A stretch of DNA of 64,000 nt from Phycomyces blakesleeanus NRRL 1555(-) (taxonomy: Eukaryota > Mucoromycota > Mucoromycetes > Mucorales > Phycomycetaceae). The DNA is taken from positions 2,137,732 to 2,201,731 of the forward strand of contig NW_017265134.1 of NCBI RefSeq assembly GCF_001638985.1, given 5' to 3'. The first letter of the stretch is position 1. Every line of letters begins with the position of its first letter. The position numbers and the translations under genes were made by a program. The notes beneath the pieces are model-generated. The model saw nothing but the letters and a program-made list of their open reading frames with translations, searched no databases and was not told the DNA's origin. Below are positions 11,762 to 20,658 of this stretch, piece after piece.

Positions 11762-13077
11762 AAAGTAAGAGCTGGATTTGGAGGATCTTGTCCACCGTCA
11801 TTTTCACCATCCATGGGATCATCTTCCATTTGAGCGAAATACTTGGCGATCTCATCGATGTCATCGTCGCTGTAGTATTCCTCATCGTCGCTTTTCTTCG
11901 TCTCTTCGTTACCAAGTTCGCCATCACTGGTCTTAACCAATTGGACGTTGTCATCCATGCCAGTACTAGCCGCTGCTTCTATCAGGAAGTCAGAATGGTT
12001 GGCGGGAAGAACACCCGGAATGGCGCCCGGGGCCGCGCGTGGTCTAGAAAGGGATTCAGTAGCCAATGGAGGTAGGGGTATGTTCTGCGGGGCGTGCTGT
12101 GAGCCGTAGATTGTTTCAGAGGGTAGAAGACCATGATACATCTGAGCGGCTGGGGGTGCAGGGACATGGGTTGGGGAGCGAGCAGTTTTGCGAGGGCGTT
12201 TTGATTCGGCTTCCTCGTTTCGTGGGCATTGATGGGCAAGGTGACCAACCTTACCACAGCGGAAGCAGGTGCGGGTTTCTTTGGGTCGCTTGGTGCAAGC
12301 TTCTTTCTCGTGACCCATCTCTTTACAGAAAGTACAATGAGTACCTATACGTGCCCAAGTGGCAAGGAAAGTTGTAGTTTCATTATACTTGATCTCATGT
12401 TCCAAGTGACGCAGATGAAGATCAGGATTAGGTGGGCGTAGCATATGGATGGTGCCTGTGCCGTCGGGGTAGTTATATTTCAAATTCAAGGATATTTCCT
12501 GAACCTGTCCGTATATAGCAAGGCAGCGGCGAAGATTCTCGGCAAGTTCATCAAAATCCGCATATCCGTGAAGAGGAAGTCGAGACACACGTAAGCGCAA
12601 GAGCTTAAACGTCGAAGGAATGGCAGGAGAAGCGAAGACAGTACGTCCATTAAAAGGAAAGCCAACTTGGCATGCGCGCGAGCATGCTTCTTGGTCTACT
12701 AGATGGAATTCGAAGGAGGTGCGGGAAGTACGAGAGGCATATGTGAGGCCGCGGCCAACACCCAATGGGAAAGCGGTGTTAAGAGCCTCAAAGAACAAAG
12801 GACGAAGAGGGTTTCCCTCAGCAGGGACCTCGTAGAAAACAGAAAATGGAGAGGAGCCTTCTTTCCATATGCGTGGAGCGCCATTACCAGCGATGGAGCC
12901 GATGATGCGAGATGTACAAGAATTGTCTACATACTTAACAGCCGCAGCTACGTAAGATGGAGACAATGGTGGTGAGCCAGTTAGTGTAGATGGAGTGTTG
13001 AGTGATGGCGTGGGTGAGCCAGGAGGTGGTGAGGGGTCCCTTGGTAGGGGTAGCGGAGTCTTAGCGGGAAGAGCCAT
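11758..13077 (-). CDS. LINE ORF1 protein with CCHC zinc knuckle
   Basis: A single 439-residue ORF. The N-terminus is rich in Pro/Ser/Thr. The middle third resembles an RNA-binding region ('LLRLRVSRLPLHGYADFDEL', then 'CLAIYGQVQEISLN'). Near residue 270 is 'CFRCGKVGHLAHQC', a textbook CX2CX4HX4C knuckle, preceded by 'CTFCKEMGHEKEAC', a second one. The C-terminus is acidic (runs of D/E). ORF1 proteins coat the retrotransposon RNA into a particle. The stop codon overlaps the ORF2 start (ATGA at 11761-11758). The ATG at 13077 is the first codon available inside the element, and the frame is open upstream into flanking DNA, so the true N-terminus in a full-length copy may be longer. Confidence 0.9.
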   Translation of the reverse strand: MALPAKTPLPLPRDPSPPPGSPTPSLNTPSTLTGSPPLSPSYVAAAVKYVDNSCTSRIIGSIAGNGAPRIWKEGSSPFSVFYEVPAEGNPLRPLFFEALNTAFPLGVGRGLTYASRTSRTSFEFHLVDQEACSRACQVGFPFNGRTVFASPAIPSTFKLLRLRVSRLPLHGYADFDELAENLRRCLAIYGQVQEISLNLKYNYPDGTGTIHMLRPPNPDLHLRHLEHEIKYNETTTFLATWARIGTHCTFCKEMGHEKEACTKRPKETRTCFRCGKVGHLAHQCPRNEEAESKRPRKTARSPTHVPAPPAAQMYHGLLPSETIYGSQHAPQNIPLPPLATESLSRPRAAPGAIPGVLPANHSDFLIEAAASTGMDDNVQLVKTSDGELGNEETKKSDDEEYYSDDDIDEIAKYFAQMEDDPMDGENDGGQDPPNPALTL

Positions 13078-13078
13078 G

Positions 13079-13090
13079 GATAGCGAAAAC
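13079..13090. repeat. Target-site duplication, 5' copy
   Basis: Exact copy of the 12-mer at 7798-7809, separated from the ORF1 start codon by one base. The flanks beyond the 12 bp do not match (G at 13078 versus T at 7797). Confidence 0.93.
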
Positions 13091-13722
13091 CCAGCAAACT
13101 GTAATTTAATTATGATAAAAGATAGTCACATGAATGGAAATTTCAAAAAAAAAGTCAGCATTAACTTAGCATAATTATGTATATAATATATTATACAATT
13201 CCAAGCATATCTAATAATTTATAAAAAAAAAACTTTTGAATTAAAAAGTCACAAACGGAAATTGAATACTCTTTTTATTCTCAAGAATAATAATAAAAAA
13301 AAAAAGGCATAAATAGAGGCATCAAATGTGGAAAGCTTTTTCTTTTCTTAACCCTGCTACCGCCGTTCTTTGCTGTACAAAATGTTGACAAAGCGGTTCT
13401 TTCTCGAAAACAAAAGAACAGGGAATAATGAAAAGCCAAAATAATCACTGAGGATGATTATCAGTTCATCCAAGGCTTCATGATTTGGCCATATTTTTTT
13501 ATATTTATATAAAATATATTTTATTACACAATAAATGAAAATGAAAGAGAAAATTGCTAAAAAGAAGTAATCAAGCTAGTTAGCCGGTAGTTTGAAAAAA
13601 TATATAGGCAGTTTTTGATAATTGATAAGCTAGCTACATAAAAAAATATACATAAACGCACTCCAGTATATGTATAAATGTATATTGTAAATGTAAAATA
13701 CAAATATATATAATGTAAAGAA

Positions 13723-13754
<32 letters not shown>

Positions 13755-14004
13755 GCTTGTTATTTTTTATTTTATTTTTACATGAATATAAGAATATGAA
13801 TATCCAATTTTCAACAACTTCTTGTGTTACAGATATTGAGGAAAATGATGACATTGTTGCTTAGCTGTCTATAAATACAAACCAAATTCAATTTGGAGAA
13901 AATGCTCCTTCAAGTCAAAGCCTTTCACTTTTTCACTTTTCACTTTTCACTTTTCACTTTATTTCGTCTTATCCTATCTTATATATCTATTTGGCGCGTA
14001 CATT
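13091..14004. promoter_or_regulatory. AT-rich upstream region of the bestrophin gene
   Basis: About 0.9 kb without coding signal. It contains an (AAAT)n run near 13727-13752 and the CACTTTT heptamer repeat listed separately. Confidence 0.4.
13923..13961 (+). repeat. Tandem CACTTTT heptamer array
   Basis: Five near-perfect head-to-tail units of CACTTTT lie 45-80 bp upstream of the bestrophin ATG. The position suggests part of the 5' UTR or core promoter; function is unknown. Confidence 0.8.
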
Positions 14005-16122
14005 ATGAATACACCTCCAAAGCGAGGTAAATAAAATTAAATTAAATAAAATAAAATAAAAAATTAAAATTAAATTAAAAAATTAAAAATAAAAACCTCA
14101 TTTTCGCAAAAATGGGATTGTCAATTCATTATAATTACTCTTTGACACAAAAAAAAATATTCAAAAATATTCAAAAACGCTTAAACGGATATTGAACTGT
14201 AGAGCTAACGAGGGCGTTTTTTCCTCATGCAAAGACGACCCTCGACTTAGTCTGGGACTACATAAAAGAACAGTTTGCCTGGCCTGACGTTTTGCGATGG
14301 AAGGGATCGGTAATCTCAAATTTTATAGTTAGAGGGAATCTCCAAAGCTCATATTGTCCATAGGTCCTTGTCCCGACATTACCTGGTGTGTTTGGCATGA
14401 CCTGTTTTGCTTGTGTCATATGTATCTGCCACATCCAACTCAACTTCTTTATCAATATTCCTGTCTCTGTTTGTAAGTTAGGACATGTCTATCAAATAGA
14501 GAGTATTTGGTATTTACGTCTTTTTTCGTTTTTTTATTGTTGCTTTTGTGGACCTGATATTTCAGTGGGAACGGTCTCTGTCGCACTTGGTTTGCTTTTG
14601 GCTTTCCGTGTGAATACCGCGTACGATCGTTATTGGGAAGGGCGTAAATTGGTTCAAACAGTTATTGCTACCATCCGCAATCTGACCAGACAGGTCTGGA
14701 TAAATATCCCCGAAGAGACGGATCAGGACCATCGCGAGAAAATGCGCTGCATCAAACTAATCTTGGCGTTCATGGTAGCAACAAAGCATCATCTCAGACA
14801 CGAATATGGAATTGATTACTATGATTGTGAGTAGTATATCTATAATCCAGAGACTGGAGACATAGTTCTTACTTTATTTTCTATTCGTACTTTTTTGTTT
14901 AGTGGAAGTACTCCTGCCTCCCGATTGGGTTCCATGCAGTGTAAATCACTCTGAGGACTTAAACCAACCTGTAAAAAAAACTGTCAAAGATCTCAACCTT
15001 ACACCATTTGCCCAGCGCGCCCTTGCCAAGGCTAGTGCTCTTCCTTTCGTTATCTCACTTCATAACAGCGTCAAGCCTCCAAACCACGATGAACCCATGG
15101 AAGCCGATGACCCTATCGATATCATGAACGCCCGTCGCAGCGAACTTACTGACCGGTTCCCTGAGGCTGGACTTGCCGATGTTTCATGTGCAGATCTCAA
15201 ATTGGCCGCGTCTGGCAGAGGTCGCCAGCTGACTATGCAACAACAGGACTTTAACCGTTCAGGAAGATTAATAATGAATGGAGACGAAGAAGCTCAACTG
15301 GAAGGAAGGTCCGATGAGGACGACACACCTCATCATGATAATGCAGTCGTACCAGATTCTGATCAGGCCACCGTAAGAGTACGCTCTTCGGATGAGGACG
15401 TTCACACTACCCGCCACAAGCATCATTTTAGCAACCTTAGACGCCGTCTCAAGCCAAAGAGGGCCTTCTCTGGCCCTGAAGATTTGCCTTATCACGGTGA
15501 TTCTGATATCTCCTTGCCCATCGAAATTCTATTCAAGATTGCACTTTATATCAACCAGGCTAAGGCGGCCGAAAAGATTGAGTCTAGTTTTGTAGCCGTT
15601 ACTACTTCTTCACTCGATACCCTCACAAATTCACTTACTGCATTCGAACGCATTGTTCATACCCCTATACCAAAGGCTTACAATATTCATTTGTATGTTT
15701 CTTTTTCTCTCTCTTTAAACTTAACTAACTTTACAGAAAACAATAAAAATAATAGTAATATTAATAATAACTTTATTTCTTTTATAGGAAACAAGGTGTC
15801 CTTCTTTATATCTTCTTCCTTCCTTTTGCATTGGTCGAAACCATCGGCTGGCTTACCGCTCCAATTGTCGCACTTGTATCTTTTACGCTATTCGGTATTG
15901 AGGCCATTGGTGCTGAAATTGAAAATCCATGTACGTTTTTTTTATTTATATAAACCCACCTCAGCCATGATTCCTAAATTGCTCATCATTTTGTCTATAG
16001 TTGGTTACGATGAGAACGACTTGCCGTTGAACCGTTATTGTGACGACCTGAAGAAGGAGGTCGAATATATCATCTACCATATTCCCAGTAAATCTAGTAG
16101 TATTCTGCTTGATGGCCGGTAA
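14005..16122 (+). CDS. Bestrophin-family (UPF0187) anion channel with long cytosolic insert
   Basis: Seven exons (14005-14026, 14203-14309, 14364-14472, 14566-14826, 14903-15692, 15788-15930, 16001-16122) give 517 residues. Conserved blocks are 'FAWPDVLRWKGSVL', 'LGLLLAFRVNTAYDRYWEGR' (the R.NTAYDR.WEGR signature) and, near the end, 'FFLPFALVETIGWLTAPIVA' and 'FGIEAIGAEIENPFGYDENDLPL' (GIE.IG.EIE.PFG.D..DLP, diagnostic of the family). These are chloride/anion channel proteins of plasma or internal membranes. Between residues ~190 and ~310 there is a hydrophilic insert rich in D, S, H and R/K that is not part of the channel core. The 22-nt first exon encodes only seven residues plus one base; it is supported by phase and by the in-frame join to 'LTRAFFPHAK'. 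The start is likely but less certain than the rest. Confidence 0.92.
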
Positions 16123-16662
16123 ACCAACCAGCTTTATATTAAAAAGAAAGAATCCCCCACCCTAAAAAAATAATACAAAAATTATTAAAATATAAATAAA
16201 TAAATATAAAAAAACAAACAAACAAGAGTAAGAAGAATAGACTTTTATGCTCTCATACACATACACAAGTACACACGTATACCCTTTATTTTTCAAGTGT
16301 ACGAAACTATAAGATAGCAATCTGTAGTAGATATAAATAATATAACAGCAGTATCAGATTACAGTGGTGATACAGCTCTTCCATTGTAATACTAAAGAAT
16401 AATAATAATTCTACACATACTTGATATTGATACTTACATAAAATACCTTCAATTCCATCCCCCTTTCAAAACTCACTCAAATCCAACCTAAATAAAATAT
16501 CTGCGTTTCTATATTCTAAATTTACAAAATACTTTTTTTTTGTGATCTTCTCAAACATCAAATGCTTGACAATTATCCTATTGATTATTAATCAAGGTAT
16601 ATTTACTAAACATATATATATCAATATAAAGCAAAAGCATATTTAAGGTGCGTTGATCACCA
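16123..16662. other. AT-rich spacer, no gene seen
   Basis: 3' flank of the bestrophin gene; A-rich and low-complexity. Nothing supportable as coding or RNA gene. Confidence 0.6.
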
Positions 16663-17276
16663 CTATGGTGTAGTTGGACAAACAGGAAGCTCAGCATCAC
16701 TATCCTCCTCATTCTCAAACTGTTAGCAGCTGATGAGTGTACTTGAATTCATTATTGCTAAAGTATTGCAAATAAGTTACTTTACTTGAGAAACAAGCAC
16801 AAGTAACTCGCCAAGTTTGCTTCCGATTGTTTTCCTGTAGCGACATATGTATGTCGCTGGTCTATCCAACGTTATAGCACGGATCTTGAGACTTATTAAT
16901 ATTGCCCTTTAGTGCAATTAGAGAACAGTTTATATTACCCATCATCACAAACCCAGCAATTACAAGGTCCATTCGATGCTGGCGTGTTCTTTTGGCTAGT
17001 ATAAAGAACATCACATTTTTTTCCGGTTATGAATTATGTAGGCACTGAAATGTAGCTGTCTTCTGCCGCTTCTGGCACGAGAGCTTTTGATAGCGCAATT
17101 ATTACTTGTGTGTCAGTTAGTACCAGTTTATTAATTAAGTCAGTTCTTGGCCTGTGATTATAGGGGAGGATGCTGTCAGTTGTGTCTAAATAATTTCATG
17201 TAAGAGAGTGTTTGTTTTTATAACACACTTTCTTATTTTTACCAGTGTTATTTGAAAATAGAGCGTCACCATTCAT
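16663..17276 (-). pseudogene. Unrecognised four-exon coding sequence with one in-frame TAA
   Basis: Exons at 17276-17243, 17185-16939, 16891-16786 and 16719-16663 join in phase to 444 nt (148 codons including the final TAG). All three introns are GT-AG (57, 47 and 66 nt). The product starts 'MNGDALFSNNTDTTDSILPY', has a Cys cluster 'GPCNCWVCDDG' in the middle, and ends with an acidic tail 'FENEEDSDAELPVC'. One TAA (17036-17034) interrupts exon 2, after 'SYISVPT'. I do not recognise the family. It may be a recently dead gene, a relic of a domesticated transposon, or two shorter products. The lack of other stops and the consistent phase argue against chance. Next to it lie two transposon relics. 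Confidence 0.45.
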
Positions 17277-17410
17277 AGTTATTTTTTTGAGAACAATCAA
17301 CTAGTATTTTTCCAAACATTGACACACGCCCTTTTTACTTACTGATAAAATCAATAAAGCGACTTCACCCCAATTAACACATGCATTGTTGCAGGGTGTT
17401 TTTCTGACCG

Positions 17411-17722
17411 GTGGGCGGCCTTTTCTCCCTTGTGTCTCTTGTTCAACTCGACGGTCGCCAACTCCACAAGGATTTGACTGGTTCCCTCAGGCGTCACCTC
17501 CTCACGTCTCCTTCCTCTTTAATTCACGCTGATATTTCCTGGAAATTGTTCTGGCGGTGGTCCATGCCACATAACACACGATCTCTCTGGTGGAAAATCC
17601 TCTGGCAAAGGGTCCCAACCACTGAGTTCATTTTCAACTGCACCTCATCTTTCCTCCTCAATGTAGTCACAACTAAGGCAGTAACTACCATACATAGATC
17701 CCATGACCTCCACACCACCTAA
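17411..17722 (+). pseudogene. LINE relic (zf-RVT region of a reverse transcriptase)
   Basis: The 103-codon ORF contains 'ISWKLFWRWSMPHNTRSLWW' followed by 'KILWQRVPTTEF'. Its W..FW...H..R..WW..L pattern matches the zf-RVT segment of the intact element in this window ('WRIFWNLPIHHHVRNIWYRG'). The downstream Cys/His cluster is not in the same frame. No ATG-initiated complete protein is present. It is a 3' fragment of another LINE, too diverged to be the same family copy, on the opposite strand. Confidence 0.55.
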
Positions 17723-18247
17723 CTAGCGTCCATATCTTTTTTCTTTTCCCTTCCGTAACTTTATCTTTCCTCAATTTTCAATTTCAAAGGTCGCGCACTG
17801 TGTGCGGCGGCAGTACCAATAAATACAAAAAAAAGTATACCATTCTGATTGTTCAACACATGTTTTACCAGGGTGAGACGTAAAGCACATGAGAACTTCA
17901 GGCCCTTACCTTTTACACGTTTGCCTTTAAGGTTTGGGTCAAGTAATAGTTGTTGCATAGTTTGGGCGACCTAGTCTTGTCGGCCAGTATAGGCCTGCTA
18001 ATCCCGACTCTCAAGATTTAAAAATATGTGATTCTATGACATCCTCTCTGTAAAGTAATTTGAGCCATCGCATATCAGAAAAAATCATAAAGAACTCTGC
18101 CTAAATGCAAAATAAAGTGCGTTATTGATACCTGTAGTATCCAATTCTATATAGATGACTTGTCAACTTTTAACTTTGGAATCCAGTATGGTCATGCCAA
18201 TGATGATGGGCAAGAACGATATTATCAATTTTTGTTGCCTCCCCCTG

Positions 18248-18280
18248 CCCCCCCCCCCCCCCCTTTTTTTTTTTTTTTTT
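18248..18280 (+). repeat. Homopolymer junction C16-T17
   Basis: Sixteen C residues followed directly by seventeen T residues, a 33-nt pure pyrimidine tract with an abrupt switch. Confidence 0.95.
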
Positions 18281-18355
18281 GTTGTTGTTTTGTTTGTAAC
18301 TTACAAAAGTCAATTATAATAAAATGAGTTTACAGTAAGTCTTTTGCGCATTGTT

Positions 18356-18536
18356 ATGGATAATTCCACAATATACAAAACTAAAGAGGTCGTGACAGCA
18401 ATTCATGACAATGGATGTATTGCTTTGTTTCTACCACGATACCTCGTCTTTTTTAAATCTCATTGAAAAATACTGCTCCAAGATTGAGGGGGAAGTAAAG
18501 GACCTTGACCAAATGGGAATATCGATAAGATTTTAG
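18356..18536 (+). pseudogene. Tc1/mariner-type (DDE_3) transposase relic, C-terminal part
   Basis: One frame reads 'MDNSTIYKTKEVVTAIHDNG' then 'CIALFLPRY'. After a one-base shift near 18443 a second frame reads 'SSFLNLIEKYCSKIEGEVKD'. Together these follow the Tc1/mariner block MDNASIH...GH..LFLPPYSPFLNPIE..WSKIK, with the second D retained and the third acidic residue present as 'IE'. No terminal inverted repeats were found. It is a dead fragment of a few dozen codons. Confidence 0.65.
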
Positions 18537-18981
18537 CCCTAATCTTTTGGCTGACTCTTCAGAACCCCCCCAAAAAAAAGAGAAAGGATCATCAACAAAG
18601 GTTTCGAGTATTTTTTAAAGTGGCAGTTTCGTAATCAGGGGTTGTATGGTTTGGATTGTCATCCGTAATCCCGTTCAGCTAAGATTATCGTATGTAATTT
18701 CTCTTTTTCGGTGAGAGTGAAATCGTGTTGCTTAAAAGTCAAAACACAAATACAAATGTTTGAAAATCATATAACAGTAACAACAATGAGATTCACATTT
18801 AACGAAAACAAAAAAAAAAAGAATATGTTTGGTCTAGTAAATGGACAAGTCAATTTTTCTTTTTCTTTTTTGTATTTCAGCATATTTCACGATTTTTTTT
18901 TACCTTCCGGAAACAATGTATATATTTTTGTAATACTCTTTTTTTTTGCTGGCTGGATTTTTGTCTCTAGACGTTATCCTA

Positions 18982-20497
18982 ATGAGTGACATTACAGCAG
19001 TTTCACCATCAGATCTTGACATTGATACCGATATTGATTCAGGGTTCGACATCACTAATCTTCCGGAATCCTTTAAACGTTTTCTCAAAGACAATGACAT
19101 TGATCCACGAATCTATACAGTCACGAAACTTCCTCGCTTCGTACGGTGGAACAGCCATCTCGATCAGAGCTTGTTACCAACTCTTGATCAACTTCGCGAA
19201 CAACTAAAGACACAAGATGTCTGGAAAGTCCAGGGCCTTGATGGCTTCTTTGGGTTTAACTTGGTGAAAAATGGTCCACGTTTATTTGATATCCCTGCGT
19301 AGGTAGTTCTATTTCTATATTTATTTTTGTTAATTTGTTTTCTAAATAATTCAGATTTTTAACCTTTTTTTAAATATATATATATATATAAAACAAAAAA
19401 ACTCCCAGGTACAAGGACCACTCCCTTTTTGGAATTGATTTGAGTTCTGCCGTAGCTGTTGAAGCCTTGTGTATTGAGCAAGATGACCATGTATTGGATG
19501 TCTGTTGTGCACCTGGTGCCAAACTATGCATGATTGCCAACATCATTGGCCAAAAGGGAACAGGAACTGTGACAGGTGTTGATTTGGCTCCTCACCGATT
19601 GGCCACCTGCCAATCTTTGTTAAAGAAATATCGAGTTGGTGAACGAGCAAGATTATTTGCAGCTGATGGAACGCAGTTTGCTATTCCTGCACCATCGCGT
19701 CTGGGAAGTGTTGTACTTGGTGATGTAAAACTAGATGAGGCCAGACCAGCAAAACGAAGAAAGACCCAAAAAAAGGCCGGGAACATTAATCCATTTTGGG
19801 CTCCCAGAATGTTGCGATTTGATGATATGTGCCCCAGTCGATTATACGACAAGGTGAACGAATTGCCCCCATTTATTGGAACATTGTAATAAGAAGTTTC
19901 TAATGTGATATTCTGTGTATATCAGGTACTCGTTGATGCTGAATGCACACACGATGGATCAATTAGTCACATAATTAAGGTTATTATTCAATTCTAATTA
20001 CTAAGTGATATTGGATATTAATCTAACTGTACCTTATAGTATGAGAAATGGGGTTGGGATACCTTTGAGAAGAATTTTATGGATAAAGAACGCTTGGCCA
20101 CCATCAGTGAATTGCAGGTAGATTGGTTATTATCTACTTATATCTTATTTGGTACTTATTTTTTAAACACAATTAGCGCAATTTGATGAAACAAGGCTGG
20201 AAGATGCTGAAAGATGATGGACTTATGGTCTACAGTACTTGCTCTCTTACTATCAAGCAAAATGAAGATAATGTTGCTTGGTTCTTAGCGCACTATCCAG
20301 ATGCAACATTGGAGAATGTACCATGTGTAGAAAAATTGGATATTAAGCTTGCATCAATCAGACGTACTGATCTCAAAGAGGCAACACCTGAAATTCAGGA
20401 TGCGATACAGAAATCGTGTGTACGATTTGATCCGCTTACTAGTCGTACAAGTGGGTTCTTTCTTGCAAGGTTCAGAAAATCATCCTCAACAAAATAG
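18982..20497 (+). CDS. NOL1/NOP2/Sun-family (NSUN) RNA cytosine-5 methyltransferase
   Basis: Five exons (18982-19298, 19409-19853, 19926-19979, 20040-20117, 20177-20497) give 404 residues. SAM-binding motif I is 'VLDVCCAPGAKLCMIANIIG' (the family's D.CAAPGGKT position), followed by 'GTVTGVDLAPHRL'. Motif IV is 'VLVDAECTHDGS' and motif VI 'DDGLMVYSTCSLTIKQNEDN', which carry the two cysteines of m5C RNA methyltransferases: release Cys in motif IV and catalytic Cys in motif VI. The C-terminus 'RFDPLTSRTSGFFLARFRK' is typical of the family. A basic insert 'RPAKRRKTQKK' (a possible nuclear signal) lies between motifs. The motif IV Cys follows Glu, not the common Pro, which marks a distinct NSUN subgroup. 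The RNA substrate cannot be told from sequence. Confidence 0.9.
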
Positions 20498-20658
20498 ATA
20501 GGCTTAGTCAGAACGCTCTTGTCTTTTACCTTTTGTATATTTGGCACTTATATCACAAACAAACAAACAAACAAACAAACAAAAAGAAATAAATAAATAA
20601 AGCTATAATTTTCTGAAACTTTCATCATTTAATCCTTTTGAGAAGAAACGTTTCAAAT

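Larger units (their letters stand above)
7810..13078 (-). mobile_element. Non-LTR retrotransposon (L1/Tx1-like LINE), 5.27 kb, near-intact
   Basis: The element runs on the minus strand from 13078 to its A11 tail at 7820-7810 and is flanked by a perfect 12-bp duplication. It has two ORFs: ORF1 with a CCHC knuckle, and ORF2 with an AP-endonuclease, a reverse transcriptase and a C-terminal Cys/His region (zf-RVT type). No RNase H domain is visible. The 3' untranslated stretch is about 137 nt (7957-7821). The 5' end lies one base before the ORF1 ATG, so a 5' UTR is missing and the copy may be 5'-truncated. G+C is clearly higher than in neighbouring DNA. Perfect flanking repeats and a single lesion suggest a young insertion. 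Relationship to the Mucoromycota LINE1-like elements described from Mucor (Grem-LINE1) is plausible but untested. Confidence 0.95.

Noticed and set aside
10250..12975. Plus-strand ORFs opposite LINE ORF1 and the endonuclease
   Set aside because: Antisense shadows with no conserved features.
7798..13090. An LTR retrotransposon
   Set aside because: No long terminal repeats, integrase, protease or RNase H; the A-tail and endonuclease-RT order are those of a LINE.
10217..17036. A variant genetic code, given in-frame TGA and TAA in two coding sequences
   Set aside because: Clear housekeeping genes here end at TAA, TAG or TGA as normal stops and have none internally; the internal stops are confined to mobile or decaying sequences.
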